Counted from the first letter of the stretch, positions 1 to 12,474 are shown. The stretch is 64,000 nucleotides of DNA from Strigamia acuminata (GCA_949358305.1 CASHSZ010000120.1:26001-90000), one strand, 5' to 3'. Translations and numbers: made by a program. Notes: generated by a model from the sequence alone, not told the origin.

Positions 1-2920
1 AGTGCGCGTACCGTGGTGTAGCAGAATAGCAATCCCCTAATGCTTCATCTTCTGAAGCCGTAGGACTAGGAAGAGGAAAAGCAGTTGGATCTGCCGGAGG
101 GGGATCAACCGTGCAAACAGGCACGTTCCGGGTGCAAAAGTCAAAATTATCCCGGTCGTATGTTAATCGATGATCTGCGCAATATTGCGCAATGTCAACA
201 TGACTCCGTAATCTGGTATGATCCGGGGGATAAAAATACACATCAGTGTTTCCCATAGTCGCACCAGACTGCCGAATCACCTCGGAGCGAGTCCACTTGC
301 CCCCCACAGCCGAAGTAGAAGGCTGAGGCTGATTTAGTGGCGAGGCGATAGTAGGTGGTGTAGGCAACGGATGCGCTTGCGCTGAAGGTCGAGTAACCAC
401 AGGCGGTGGAGGAGGAGGATAAGAAGGTGGAGGAGGATAAGAAGGCGGAGGAAGATTGGGGGGACGTTGAGGAGGAGGTGGAGGAAGAGGTGGATCGGAA
501 TCGAAATCCGAATCTAATGTCACCGATATAGCTCCCTCATCAGTTACCTCAGTACCCTCATAAAAACGAGGATGTCCCCACATGCAGTTTTCATCAAAAC
601 GAACATGCTTTGACTCAAACACTGCACGGCGCTTCGGGCACCACACGCGATAACCTCGCGTGCGCAAAGCATAGCCAACAACTACACCCGTCCAGGCTCG
701 AGACTCGAATTTTGAACCACGGACCTGTTGTGGTATGTGCACGAAACACCTTGACCCAATCACTTTTAAGTGCTTGAGTGGAACAGCCTTATTGTACCAC
801 AGACAATAGGGGATAAGGTTGTTCAGAGATTTATGTGGAAAGCGATTCTTGAGATAAATCATTGAAACCGCGAGCTCAGCCCACAATTCTCGAGGCAAAG
901 ATGACATCAAAAACAAGGAACGCACGCCCTCAAATAAGGTGCGGTTAAGGCGTTCCGCGACGCCATTCTGCTCAGGTGTATAAACATTCGTGCGCTGTGC
1001 CTTGATGCCACGCTGGAGCAAGAAATTTTCGAAATTTTTAGAGCAAAATTCCATCCCGTTATCGGTTCTGACTGCTTTAATGCAGCCAGCCCCCCATAAT
1101 GTTTCCATCCGAGCATGGAAAAGCTTAAAAACTTCAAAAACTTCCCCCTTCGTTTTCATAGGGACAACAAAGGAATAGCGAGAAAAGTCATCCACGATCG
1201 TTAATAAATAACGAGCGCCACCCACGGAAGTAGTTGGGGAATTTCCCCAAACGTCCATATGGATTAAATCCAAAGGCTTCTTACTGGAAATTCTATTCTT
1301 TGCACTCGGAAACGAGGCTCGGGTGGATTTAGAACGAGCACACACGGCACATGCCGGAAATGCGGAAGTCGAAATATCGATTCCGGAAGCATTCGGAGAT
1401 TTCGCTAAAAAGTGTAAACCTTCGGTATTAAAATGCCCAAATCTCCGGTGCCAAAGCTCTAAATCGGATAACTTCCCCTTCGGGGGTTTACAAGGAGGGG
1501 ATAAAGCAGGTCCCTCGGCAAAAGTGACATGCCGAGCAGGCTTCATAGTCTGCGCAGAGAGGACCGGCTTGACCACTGAGGTGGCCGTAAGCGCAGGAAG
1601 CGGCGCAGATGTAGGATCTGCGGGCAAGACATGCTGAAGGGAATATAAATCATCCTTCAGTTTGGCATGCAAAAGAAATTGTTTGGCTTTGTCGGACGGA
1701 TCAAAAATGGTCATTAAACCATTTGAAGCCACAAAATGTAGTCCGGCGCGATCAATTTTTGACAAACTGACTAAATTACGCGAAAAAGCGGGGGCATGAA
1801 GAACATTATGCATTGTGACGGGAAATTCTCCTTTCGCGCCACCACGACCAATCCGCAAAACCACGTCACCTATACCATCAACTCGTGAACGGCCTTCACC
1901 CAAAATGATGAAATAATTCGAAACGGGCTTGTACGTCGAAAAAGAATCACGACGGCAACACACGTGGTCAGATGAACCCGAATCAATTAGCCATTCCAAA
2001 GACGAAGTCGATGCGACGTTGGATTCTGACCGTGCAAAGAAACCTAAACCGGACCTTGCACTTGAAACACTTTGAGCACTCGGGGCAGGTGGTGTTGCAT
2101 TACCGCGTCCACTTTTGCGGTTCCGAGACGAAGATCGGCGACCACGATTGGTAGACGAGTTGGAAGAGGCAACGCCCTGGACTCGAGGTTTGGGGCACTT
2201 GTTCGCATAGTGTCCCATTTCCTTGCAATTAAAGCACTGAATTTGTGACAAGGGCTTGAAAACTCTCGTCGGTGCACTCGAAGACGAACTCGCTGACTGT
2301 AAACTAGTCGATGACCCCGAATCTGCATTCTTCATCTTCAAACGATTAAATTCGGAGAGAAGATGGTCGGAGACTCCCTTTAATGTGAAATCCGCTTTAG
2401 ACCAATAGTAAATCGTTTGCACGGTCGCCTCGTACGAATCTGGTAACAAATCCAAAAGTTGATAAGCGACATCCGAATCCGAAAATGTGACTTCCAAGTC
2501 CTTCAAAACGGCACGGGCTTTGGTGACACGGCTAATGAAAACTGACATGTCTTCATTCGGAAGTAAACGCATCATCAGGAAATCTCGGCGGAGTTTAGCA
2601 ATTCGGGCAAGAGAAGTCGGCTGAAATGTCGCTTTCAAGGCTACCCAGGCGTCACGTGCGGAGTCCGCAGCAAGAACAATGTCCTGATATTGGGACTCGA
2701 CAAACAAGCCAAGCAAGGCTTTTGCACGCTTTGAACGGTCGTCGTGAAGCTGTTTTCGAGGCTGATCCCAGGCTTCGTCTTTGACCGGAGGATTCTCTGA
2801 GATGAAGTCATCTACTCCTTTTTCCAAGAGCAAAAATTGGATATTTCGGGACCAAGATTCGTAGTTATCGGAGTTCAGTCGTGGAATTGAAAATTGGTGA
2901 GATTTGCCGGAATCCGCCAT
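1..2920 (-). CDS. Copia-type gag-pol polyprotein, C-terminal part outside the window
   Basis: The frame opens at the ATG at 2918-2920 (MADSGKSHQF) and stays open for about 973 codons to the edge. Domains in order: copia gag (UBN2-like), a CCHC zinc knuckle (CFNCKEMGHYANKC, about residues 229-242), an aspartic protease with DSG (about 313), the HHCC zinc motif before the integrase, the integrase core with Asp, Asp and Glu in DX35E spacing, and a proline-rich stretch of repeated PPP before the reverse transcriptase. Gag packages element RNA, the protease matures the polyprotein, and the integrase joins cDNA to the genome. The frame also extends upstream to a TTG at 2992, but a eukaryotic element should use the ATG, which is also the start in the plus-strand copy. 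Reverse transcriptase and RNase H are not in the window. This copy may be intact. Confidence 0.92.
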   Translation of the reverse strand, partial: MADSGKSHQFSIPRLNSDNYESWSRNIQFLLLEKGVDDFISENPPVKDEAWDQPRKQLHDDRSKRAKALLGLFVESQYQDIVLAADSARDAWVALKATFQPTSLARIAKLRRDFLMMRLLPNEDMSVFISRVTKARAVLKDLEVTFSDSDVAYQLLDLLPDSYEATVQTIYYWSKADFTLKGVSDHLLSEFNRLKMKNADSGSSTSLQSASSSSSAPTRVFKPLSQIQCFNCKEMGHYANKCPKPRVQGVASSNSSTNRGRRSSSRNRKSGRGNATPPAPSAQSVSSARSGLGFFARSESNVASTSSLEWLIDSGSSDHVCCRRDSFSTYKPVSNYFIILGEGRSRVDGIGDVVLRIGRGGAKGEFPVTMHNVLHAPAFSRNLVSLSKIDRAGLHFVASNGLMTIFDPSDKAKQFLLHAKLKDDLYSLQHVLPADPTSAPLPALTATSVVKPVLSAQTMKPARHVTFAEGPALSPPCKPPKGKLSDLELWHRRFGHFNTEGLHFLAKSPNASGIDISTSAFPACAVCARSKSTRASFPSAKNRISSKKPLDLIHMDVWGNSPTTSVGGARYLLTIVDDFSRYSFVVPMKTKGEVFEVFKLFHARMETLWGAGCIKAVRTDNGMEFCSKNFENFLLQRGIKAQRTNVYTPEQNGVAERLNRTLFEGVRSLFLMSSLPRELWAELAVSMIYLKNRFPHKSLNNLIPYCLWYNKAVPLKHLKVIGSRCFVHIPQQVRGSKFESRAWTGVVVGYALRTRGYRVWCPKRRAVFESKHVRFDENCMWGHPRFYEGTEVTDEGAISVTLDSDFDSDPPLPPPPPQRPPNLPPPSYPPPPSYPPPPPPVVTRPSAQAHPLPTPPTIASPLNQPQPSTSAVGGKWTRSEVIRQSGATMGNTDVYFYPPDHTRLRSHVDIAQYCADHRLTYDRDNFDFCTRNVPVCTVDPPPADPTAFPLPSPTASEDEALGDCYSATPRYAH

Positions 2921-4234
2921 GACGATATAAGTGAGCGGTTCTGCGAAAAGTTTGGTCGAGGTGACAGGAGAACGCGCGGTATCGTTGTTCAAGGCGGAAA
3001 ACCAGAATTGGGCTATTCAGGTTGCTAGCCAACCCAACTAAACAGTGGCCGTTTAGGAGTTGTCGGGAAATAATGGCCCTATGGCCCCCGGATACTCCAC
3101 TGTCGGGCACGGCAAATTAATACAACGGTCAAAGTGCAATGACCGAGGCAAAGATTTGTATCTGTTAGGGCAATTAAATCCACTAACAAATACAAATCCA
3201 GGATCCTACACCAGGTCCCTACCAAAAGCCTTAATCTTATACAAAGTTTCACGAAACTTAATATTTAACAAAGTTTCACGAAAAATAAGGAAGAAAATGA
3301 AGAGAATCTCGCAGAATCTCTTGGGATACTCGACGAAAATCCTCGAAAATCTCAGCAAAATGGTTGGCAAACGTCTGCCGCTTCGTACACGTCGTACGGT
3401 AAAATTCTGGATGAAAATCGACGAAAATTCCACGTAAAAATGCAGAAAATGTCTGAAAAATATATAAAATAATCAGAAAAATGCTCAAATGAAGCAAATT
3501 AGCGATGTGAAGCAGGAAACACGGCGATCATAGAAATGTTCACTCATCACTTCACGTGTGCGGGACGAAATTGACCCGAAAACATCGCAAAAAGTACACA
3601 AATCAATCCAAAAGTACTCACAACACTTGTGGGAACAAGTGGAATAATCTAATAATCTCTGGCACAACACAGTATCGACGAAAAAGCACTAAATTCGATG
3701 AAAAGCACGTTAAAATTCGGCGAGAAGATCCTCGTGAAGCGCACGGGCATATGGCGCAAAAACAACGAAAATCGGCCCGAAAAACGTGGAAAACATGATG
3801 AAAAGTACTCACAATCGTGTGTATAACACGTACACTGCTAAACACAAGCAGATACTGGATGGCACAGTCAAAAACTCGATGAAACACGCGAAAATCGTCG
3901 GCGAAAATCACTCGGAATTTGGTGCATCGCGATCGGGCGAATCTGCGACGATCATCGGCGAAAATTCACGGAAATCCATCAGGAAAAGTACCCACGATCC
4001 TTCTACAAGCTCAGGACAGTACCCACGAAAATTTGCAGCGTTCAAATCCGTTGCAAATTGCAGAAAAAGCATTAAAATCGTCGGGTGAGCAGGCATGAAG
4101 AAACGAGGTCGGCCATTTTGCCAGGAGCGAGTAATCGATCAGCAGGATAAGATGAACGAAAATTCATGGAATTTTGACAAAAACTTGGCCAAAATTCAAC
4201 ATGAACAACTCACAGTGATGGAATGAACTCTAAT
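2921..4234 (-). other. Copia 5' untranslated leader
   Basis: About 1.3 kb separate the primer site from the gag ATG. I see no conserved long frame, only short ones rich in K, R and N. It differs from the leader of the plus-strand copia in a middle block (about 3440-3650 here, 14820-15050 there) and matches elsewhere. The two elements are therefore distinct copies or subfamilies, not one duplicated copy. Confidence 0.7.
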
Positions 4235-4246
4235 CCTCTGCTACCA
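4235..4246 (-). other. Primer binding site
   Basis: Reading TGGTAGCAGAGG on the minus strand, it directly abuts the inner end of the 5' LTR. It resembles the TGGTATCAGAGC primer site, complementary to the initiator Met tRNA 3' end, used by many copia elements, with a T-to-G change. Which tRNA primes is inferred. Confidence 0.75.
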
Positions 4247-4526
4247 TGTTGAAAGTATGGATTGATGAACAAATTCCAGGCCAAAAGTGAGTAAAAGAAC
4301 AAGATTTAATCATCTCATGCAAGCATGGAGAAAAATCAACAACAAGAGAACAAGTAATAACAACAGTTGCTAAGCAGTTAAAAAACAACTCCAACTACGG
4401 TAACCCAATTGATACATCAATGTTTACATGATAATAAACTATAAAATCATAAATAATTACAAATCAAACATGTGTAACATCAATAATCAATTGCATATCA
4501 CAAATCTCGGAGAACAAAAGCCAACA
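4247..4526 (-). repeat. Copia 5' LTR, 280 bp
   Basis: On the minus strand it begins TGTTGGCTTTTG and ends CTTTCAACA, giving the canonical TG...CA ends. By eye it is identical to both LTRs of the plus-strand element. Confidence 0.93.
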
Positions 4527-6225
4527 ACCATGACGTGGGCTAAGCGCACAATGATGTGGGCTAAGCGCACCATGACTTGGGCTAAGCGCACCATGACTTT
4601 GACTAAGCGCACCATGGCTTTGACTAAGCGCACCATGATTTGGACTAAGCGCACCTTGACTTGGGCTAAGCGGACTATGACTTTGACTAAGCGCACCATG
4701 ATTTGGACTAAGCGCACCATGACTTTGACTAAGCGCACCAAGGCTAGGACTAAGCGCACCATGACGTGGGCTAAGCGCACCATGACGTGGGCTAAGCGCA
4801 CAATGATGTGGGCTAAGCGCACCATGACTTGGGCTAAGCGCACCATGACTTTGACTAAGCGCACCATGGCTTTGACTAAGCGCACCATGATTTGGACTAA
4901 GCGCACCTTGACTTGGGCTAAGCGGACTATGACTTTGACTAAGCGCACCATGATTTGGACTAAGCGCACCATGGCTTTGACTAAGCGCACCATGACTTGG
5001 GCTAAGCGGACTATGACTTTGACTAAGCGCACCATGGTTTGGGCTAAGCGCACCATGACGTGGGCTAAGCGCAACATGACTTGGACTAAGCGCAGTATGA
5101 CTTTGGCTAAGCGCACTATGACTTTGACTAAGCGCACCATGGCTTTGACTAAACGCACCATGACGTGGGCTAAGCGCACCATGGCTTGGACTAAGCGCAC
5201 CATGACGTGGGCTAGGCGCACCATGACGTGAGTTAAGCGCACCATTGCTTGGACTAAGTGCACCATGACTTTGACTAAGCGCACCATGACTTTGACTAAG
5301 CGCACCATGGCTTTGACTAAGCGCACCATGATTTGGACTAAGCACACCATGGCTTTGACTAAGCACACCTTGACTTGGGCTAAGCGGACTATGACTTTGA
5401 CTAAGCGCACCATGGTTTGGGCTAAGCGCACCTTGACTTGGGCTAAGCGAACCATGATTTGAACTAAGCGCACTGTGACTTTGACTAAGCGCACCATGGC
5501 TCGGACTAAGCGAACTATGACGTGGGCTAAGCGCACCATGACGTGGGCTAAGCGCACCATGACGTGGGCTAAGCGCACCATGACGTGGGCTAAGCGCACC
5601 ATGACTTGGGCTAAGCACACTATGGCTCGGACTAAGCGCACCATGACATGGGCTAAGCGCACCATGACGTGGGCTAAGCGCACTATGACTTGGACTAAGC
5701 GCATCATGGAATGGACTAAGTGCACCATGACTTTGGCTAAGCGCACCATGACTTGAGCTAAGCGCACTATGACTTTGACTAAGCGCACCATGGAATGGAC
5801 TAAGTGCACCATGACTTTGACTAAGCGCACCATGGCTTTGACTAAGCGCACCATGACTTGGACTAAGCGGACTATGATTTTGACTAAGCGCACCATGGTT
5901 TGGGCTAAGCGCACCTTGACTTGGGCTAAGCGCACCATGATTTGAACTAAGCGCACTATGACTTTGACTAAGCGCACCATGGCTAGGACTAAGCGCACCA
6001 TGACGTGGGCTAAGCGCACCATGACGTGGGCTAAGCGCACCATGATTTCTACTAAGCGCACCATGGCTTTGACTAAGCTCACCTTGACTTGGGCTAAGCG
6101 GACTATGACTTTGACTAAGCGCACCATGATTTGGACTAAGCGCACCATGGCTTTGACTAAGCGCACCATGACTTGGGCTAAGCGGACTATGACTTTGACT
6201 AAGCGCACCATGGTTTGGGCTAAGC
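4527..6225. repeat. 21-bp minisatellite, array 1 (about 81 units)
   Basis: The unit is CTAAGCGCACC followed by ATGACTTTGA. Units vary mainly in the last half (ACTTTGA, GCTTTGA, ATTTGGA, ACGTGGG, ACTTGGG). Because 21 is divisible by 3 and two minus-strand frames lack stops in the unit, long heptad-repeat frames appear on both strands without implying a protein. The array ends abruptly at GGCTAAGC, next to TGTGACGG. Confidence 0.96.
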
Positions 6226-6739
6226 TGTGACGGTGACGACCACAACTTCCTAGCTCTGCTAGTACCGGGTATAAGTCGCATAAACAGTGAATATATTGGA
6301 GATAAATACAAGACAAGGATAGTTATCAAAACAACTACATTTATTGTTACCAAACAATATGATCGCTTCTAAATTATACAGGAGATTAATGCCGACATTT
6401 GGCCAATTAAATGTACAATTAAACTATACAAAAGTTGGCTGTAAAACAGCCCTGAAATAATATCATTACGTGTCCTGGATTCGGGAATGGTTTGGTCACC
6501 ACTCGACCGGGTTTACAGATGTCATCGGGGCCGGTCTGGCTGCGTCCTCGAGTCCGGGATGGCTTCGTGATCCTCGTGGCTTCTGTCGGTGTTGTTAAGC
6601 GTAGCTGGGTTCGTGTAATGCTTCGCTGGGTTGATAGATCAGTTGATCCGAGAGGTGCGGTTGACTCATGTGCACCGCCACAACTTTGGGAGGATATTGG
6701 TTTAAGTAAATGGATTCATTTACTTATCAATATTCCGAC
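6226..6739. other. Non-satellite DNA beside array 1, possible LTR fragment
   Basis: The stretch begins TGTGACGGTGACGACC, an opening common in LTRs, especially Ty3/gypsy-like ones, exactly where the minisatellite stops. No protein similarity is visible. A 9-bp inverted repeat (AAGTAAATG / CATTTACTT) lies near its end at 6704-6725. It is cut at 6739 by the tandem-duplication junction. Confidence 0.35.
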
Positions 6740-7953
6740 ATTGTCATTAAACCATTTGAAGCCACAAAATGTAGTCCGGCGCGATCAATTTTTGACAAAC
6801 TGACTAAATTACGCGAAAAAGCGGGGGCATGAAGAACATTATGCATTGTGACGGGAAATTCTCCTTTCGCGCCACCACGACCAATCCGCAAAACCACGTC
6901 ACCTATACCATCAACTCGTGAACGGCCTTCACCCAAAATGATGAAATAATTCGAAACGGGCTTGTACGTCGAAAAAGAATCACGACGGCAACACACGTGG
7001 TCAGATGAACCCGAATCAATTAGCCATTCCAAAGACGAAGTCGATGCGACGTTGGATTCTGACCGTGCAAAGAAACCTAAACCGGACCTTGCACTTGAAA
7101 CACTTTGAGCACTCGGGGCAGGTGGTGTTGCATTACCGCGTCCACTTTTGCGGTTCCGAGACGAAGATCGGCGACCACGATTGGTAGACGAGTTGGAAGA
7201 GGCAACGCCCTGGACTCGAGGTTTGGGGCACTTGTTCGCATAGTGTCCCATTTCCTTGCAATTAAAGCACTGAATTTGTGACAAGGGCTTGAAAACTCTC
7301 GTCGGTGCACTCGAAGACGAACTCGCTGACTGTAAACTAGTCGATGACCCCGAATCTGCATTCTTCATCTTCAAACGATTAAATTCGGAGAGAAGATGGT
7401 CGGAGACTCCCTTTAATGTGAAATCCGCTTTAGACCAATAGTAAATCGTTTGCACGGTCGCCTCGTACGAATCTGGTAACAAATCCAAAAGTTGATAAGC
7501 GACATCCGAATCCGAAAATGTGACTTCCAAGTCCTTCAAAACGGCACGGGCTTTGGTGACACGGCTAATGAAAACTGACATGTCTTCATTCGGAAGTAAA
7601 CGCATCATCAGGAAATCTCGGCGGAGTTTAGCAATTCGGGCAAGAGAAGTCGGCTGAAATGTCGCTTTCAAGGCTACCCAGGCGTCACGTGCGGAGTCCG
7701 CAGCAAGAACAATGTCCTGATATTGGGACTCGACAAACAAGCCAAGCAAGGCTTTTGCACGCTTTGAACGGTCGTCGTGAAGCTGTTTTCGAGGCTGATC
7801 CCAGGCTTCGTCTTTGACCGGAGGATTCTCTGAGATGAAGTCATCTACTCCTTTTTCCAAGAGCAAAAATTGGATATTTCGGGACCAAGATTCGTAGTTA
7901 TCGGAGTTCAGTCGTGGAATTGAAAATTGGTGAGATTTGCCGGAATCCGCCAT
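6727..7953 (-). pseudogene. Copia gag-protease fragment, truncated by tandem duplication
   Basis: From the ATG at 7951-7953 this repeats the N-terminal 403 or so residues of the polyprotein: gag, the CCHC knuckle and the protease region with DSG. At 6743 the duplication junction replaces the rest, and the frame stops at 6727-6729 after a few foreign codons. It lacks the integrase, reverse transcriptase and RNase H. It could at most yield a gag-protease protein, and I treat it as a broken copy. Confidence 0.9.
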
Positions 7954-9267
7954 GACGATATAAGTGAGCGGTTCTGCGAAAAGTTTGGTCGAGGTGACAG
8001 GAGAACGCGCGGTATCGTTGTTCAAGGCGGAAAACCAGAATTGGGCTATTCAGGTTGCTAGCCAACCCAACTAAACAGTGGCCGTTTAGGAGTTGTCGGG
8101 AAATAATGGCCCTATGGCCCCCGGATACTCCACTGTCGGGCACGGCAAATTAATACAACGGTCAAAGTGCAATGACCGAGGCAAAGATTTGTATCTGTTA
8201 GGGCAATTAAATCCACTAACAAATACAAATCCAGGATCCTACACCAGGTCCCTACCAAAAGCCTTAATCTTATACAAAGTTTCACGAAACTTAATATTTA
8301 ACAAAGTTTCACGAAAAATAAGGAAGAAAATGAAGAGAATCTCGCAGAATCTCTTGGGATACTCGACGAAAATCCTCGAAAATCTCAGCAAAATGGTTGG
8401 CAAACGTCTGCCGCTTCGTACACGTCGTACGGTAAAATTCTGGATGAAAATCGACGAAAATTCCACGTAAAAATGCAGAAAATGTCTGAAAAATATATAA
8501 AATAATCAGAAAAATGCTCAAATGAAGCAAATTAGCGATGTGAAGCAGGAAACACGGCGATCATAGAAATGTTCACTCATCACTTCACGTGTGCGGGACG
8601 AAATTGACCCGAAAACATCGCAAAAAGTACACAAATCAATCCAAAAGTACTCACAACACTTGTGGGAACAAGTGGAATAATCTAATAATCTCTGGCACAA
8701 CACAGTATCGACGAAAAAGCACTAAATTCGATGAAAAGCACGTTAAAATTCGGCGAGAAGATCCTCGTGAAGCGCACGGGCATATGGCGCAAAAACAACG
8801 AAAATCGGCCCGAAAAACGTGGAAAACATGATGAAAAGTACTCACAATCGTGTGTATAACACGTACACTGCTAAACACAAGCAGATACTGGATGGCACAG
8901 TCAAAAACTCGATGAAACACGCGAAAATCGTCGGCGAAAATCACTCGGAATTTGGTGCATCGCGATCGGGCGAATCTGCGACGATCATCGGCGAAAATTC
9001 ACGGAAATCCATCAGGAAAAGTACCCACGATCCTTCTACAAGCTCAGGACAGTACCCACGAAAATTTGCAGCGTTCAAATCCGTTGCAAATTGCAGAAAA
9101 AGCATTAAAATCGTCGGGTGAGCAGGCATGAAGAAACGAGGTCGGCCATTTTGCCAGGAGCGAGTAATCGATCAGCAGGATAAGATGAACGAAAATTCAT
9201 GGAATTTTGACAAAAACTTGGCCAAAATTCAACATGAACAACTCACAGTGATGGAATGAACTCTAAT
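7954..9267 (-). other. Copia leader, second copy
   Basis: Duplicate of 2921-4234, without visible differences. Confidence 0.75.
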
Positions 9268-9279
9268 CCTCTGCTACCA
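9268..9279 (-). other. Primer binding site, second copy
   Basis: Same TGGTAGCAGAGG site as at 4235-4246, adjoining the duplicated LTR. Confidence 0.72.
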
Positions 9280-9559
9280 TGTTGAAAGTATGGATTGATG
9301 AACAAATTCCAGGCCAAAAGTGAGTAAAAGAACAAGATTTAATCATCTCATGCAAGCATGGAGAAAAATCAACAACAAGAGAACAAGTAATAACAACAGT
9401 TGCTAAGCAGTTAAAAAACAACTCCAACTACGGTAACCCAATTGATACATCAATGTTTACATGATAATAAACTATAAAATCATAAATAATTACAAATCAA
9501 ACATGTGTAACATCAATAATCAATTGCATATCACAAATCTCGGAGAACAAAAGCCAACA
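9280..9559 (-). repeat. Copia 5' LTR, second copy (280 bp)
   Basis: Duplicate of the LTR at 4247-4526. Because it arose with the 5-kb tandem duplication, it does not mark an independent insertion. Confidence 0.92.
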
Positions 9560-11258
9560 ACCATGACGTGGGCTAAGCGCACAATGATGTGGGCTAAGCG
9601 CACCATGACTTGGGCTAAGCGCACCATGACTTTGACTAAGCGCACCATGGCTTTGACTAAGCGCACCATGATTTGGACTAAGCGCACCTTGACTTGGGCT
9701 AAGCGGACTATGACTTTGACTAAGCGCACCATGATTTGGACTAAGCGCACCATGACTTTGACTAAGCGCACCAAGGCTAGGACTAAGCGCACCATGACGT
9801 GGGCTAAGCGCACCATGACGTGGGCTAAGCGCACAATGATGTGGGCTAAGCGCACCATGACTTGGGCTAAGCGCACCATGACTTTGACTAAGCGCACCAT
9901 GGCTTTGACTAAGCGCACCATGATTTGGACTAAGCGCACCTTGACTTGGGCTAAGCGGACTATGACTTTGACTAAGCGCACCATGATTTGGACTAAGCGC
10001 ACCATGGCTTTGACTAAGCGCACCATGACTTGGGCTAAGCGGACTATGACTTTGACTAAGCGCACCATGGTTTGGGCTAAGCGCACCATGACGTGGGCTA
10101 AGCGCAACATGACTTGGACTAAGCGCAGTATGACTTTGGCTAAGCGCACTATGACTTTGACTAAGCGCACCATGGCTTTGACTAAACGCACCATGACGTG
10201 GGCTAAGCGCACCATGGCTTGGACTAAGCGCACCATGACGTGGGCTAGGCGCACCATGACGTGAGTTAAGCGCACCATTGCTTGGACTAAGTGCACCATG
10301 ACTTTGACTAAGCGCACCATGACTTTGACTAAGCGCACCATGGCTTTGACTAAGCGCACCATGATTTGGACTAAGCACACCATGGCTTTGACTAAGCACA
10401 CCTTGACTTGGGCTAAGCGGACTATGACTTTGACTAAGCGCACCATGGTTTGGGCTAAGCGCACCTTGACTTGGGCTAAGCGAACCATGATTTGAACTAA
10501 GCGCACTGTGACTTTGACTAAGCGCACCATGGCTCGGACTAAGCGAACTATGACGTGGGCTAAGCGCACCATGACGTGGGCTAAGCGCACCATGACGTGG
10601 GCTAAGCGCACCATGACGTGGGCTAAGCGCACCATGACTTGGGCTAAGCACACTATGGCTCGGACTAAGCGCACCATGACATGGGCTAAGCGCACCATGA
10701 CGTGGGCTAAGCGCACTATGACTTGGACTAAGCGCATCATGGAATGGACTAAGTGCACCATGACTTTGGCTAAGCGCACCATGACTTGAGCTAAGCGCAC
10801 TATGACTTTGACTAAGCGCACCATGGAATGGACTAAGTGCACCATGACTTTGACTAAGCGCACCATGGCTTTGACTAAGCGCACCATGACTTGGACTAAG
10901 CGGACTATGATTTTGACTAAGCGCACCATGGTTTGGGCTAAGCGCACCTTGACTTGGGCTAAGCGCACCATGATTTGAACTAAGCGCACTATGACTTTGA
11001 CTAAGCGCACCATGGCTAGGACTAAGCGCACCATGACGTGGGCTAAGCGCACCATGACGTGGGCTAAGCGCACCATGATTTCTACTAAGCGCACCATGGC
11101 TTTGACTAAGCTCACCTTGACTTGGGCTAAGCGGACTATGACTTTGACTAAGCGCACCATGATTTGGACTAAGCGCACCATGGCTTTGACTAAGCGCACC
11201 ATGACTTGGGCTAAGCGGACTATGACTTTGACTAAGCGCACCATGGTTTGGGCTAAGC
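9560..11258. repeat. 21-bp minisatellite, array 2 (about 81 units)
   Basis: Exact-looking duplicate of array 1, including its variant order and irregular units. Confidence 0.96.
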
Positions 11259-11753
11259 TGTGACGGTGACGACCACAACTTCCTAGCTCTGCTAGTACCG
11301 GGTATAAGTCGCATAAACAGTGAATATATTGGAGATAAATACAAGACAAGGATAGTTATCAAAACAACTACATTTATTGTTACCAAACAATATGATCGCT
11401 TCTAAATTATACAGGAGATTAATGCCGACATTTGGCCAATTAAATGTACAATTAAACTATACAAAAGTTGGCTGTAAAACAGCCCTGAAATAATATCATT
11501 ACGTGTCCTGGATTCGGGAATGGTTTGGTCACCACTCGACCGGGTTTACAGATGTCATCGGGGCCGGTCTGGCTGCGTCCTCGAGTCCGGGATGGCTTCG
11601 TGATCCTCGTGGCTTCTGTCGGTGTTGTTAAGCGTAGCTGGGTTCGTGTAATGCTTCGCTGGGTTGATAGATCAGTTGATCCGAGAGGTGCGGTTGACTC
11701 ATGTGCACCGCCACAACTTTGGGAGGATATTGGTTTAAGTAAATGGATTCATT

Positions 11754-11987
11754 TACTTATCAATATTCCGACTTCGAATTATATTTAATTCGAGATGTTG
11801 TGATTTTATTTAGATGTTCCGCTTTAACAATTGTTGCCAAATTGTTGTTACATTGGGTTCAATGTAATGTAAGTAAGTCTTCTTGACTTAATTGTTTAAC
11901 TTGTATCCAAGTTAATATTGTTCTGTTGATAAAGTAATAATGATTAGGCTTCCCGTCGCAATCACACAGTTGCCATCGATAAACACG
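11754..11987 (+). repeat. 234-bp direct repeat, copy 1
   Basis: From TACTTATCAATATTCC to CGATAAACACG. It recurs 934 bp downstream with at most a few differences (for example AAGTAAGTC versus AAGTAAATC). Confidence 0.9.
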
Positions 11988-12474
11988 CCTTGCCATGCAG
12001 AACTGTATCAAGCGTCTCCGGCGCAGCAGCACGGTCGTCCATCGAGTGGTTGACGATACCACATACACCGGGGGTTATAGCTCGCGGCTCCGCACAGCAG
12101 TTTTAGCCCTTCGTGGTACTAATGACAAGCTGACTGCTTTGGCTCCTATCATCATGGGAATTAGTTTACCAAACACTTGGTGCTACTCGTGGTTACTGTA
12201 AACATACTGCTTTGGCACCAACAGGCGATGGAACCAACTCCCAATAATAATTGGCGCTACTTGCGGTTACAGAATGCTTTCGTACCGCAAATGACCATTC
12301 TGTCCTGCCAGGAGGATACTGAATTGCATAGAAGCGGTTTTCTCCTCGGCGAGACCGTTGATTGAACATTAGAATCCAACTAAAACCTTTAATCGGTTAA
12401 ATGTATTGTTCTGCAGAACAATGCGCGGTTTTCAAGCGATTAAACCATCAACAAGAAACCAAATAACTCATACT

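Larger units (their letters stand above)
1..4526 (-). mobile_element. Ty1/copia LTR retrotransposon, 5' part, cut by window edge
   Basis: Read on the minus strand this runs 5' LTR (4247-4526), primer binding site, a 1.3-kb leader, then an open gag-pol frame to the left edge. It is closely related to the element at 13920-58762, with the same LTR, primer site and domain order. The five bases outside the LTR (4527-4531, ACCAT) are minisatellite and should be one target-site duplication; the partner lies outside the window. Its integrase is uninterrupted, so it supplies the empty site for the large insertion in the plus-strand copy. Confidence 0.93.
1710..6739. repeat. Tandem duplication, copy 1 (5030 bp)
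   Basis: It runs from inside the copia polyprotein through the 5' LTR and minisatellite to the following non-satellite DNA. It recurs at 6743-11772 with a period of 5033. The translated frames of the two copies agree throughout, so they are identical or nearly so. Confidence 0.93.
6743..11772. repeat. Tandem duplication, copy 2 (5030 bp)
   Basis: Second copy of 1710-6739. The join has three filler bases (ATT, 6740-6742) and no useful homology between the joined ends, which resembles end-joining rather than crossing-over between repeats. Confidence 0.93.

Noticed and set aside
2921-2992. N-terminal extension of copia gag (also 7954-8025).
   Set aside because: It begins at TTG, and the plus-strand copy lacks the extension start. 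The ATG at 2920 is preferred.
4527-6225. CRISPR-like regular repeats.
   Set aside because: Units are contiguous with no unique spacers, in a eukaryotic transposon setting.
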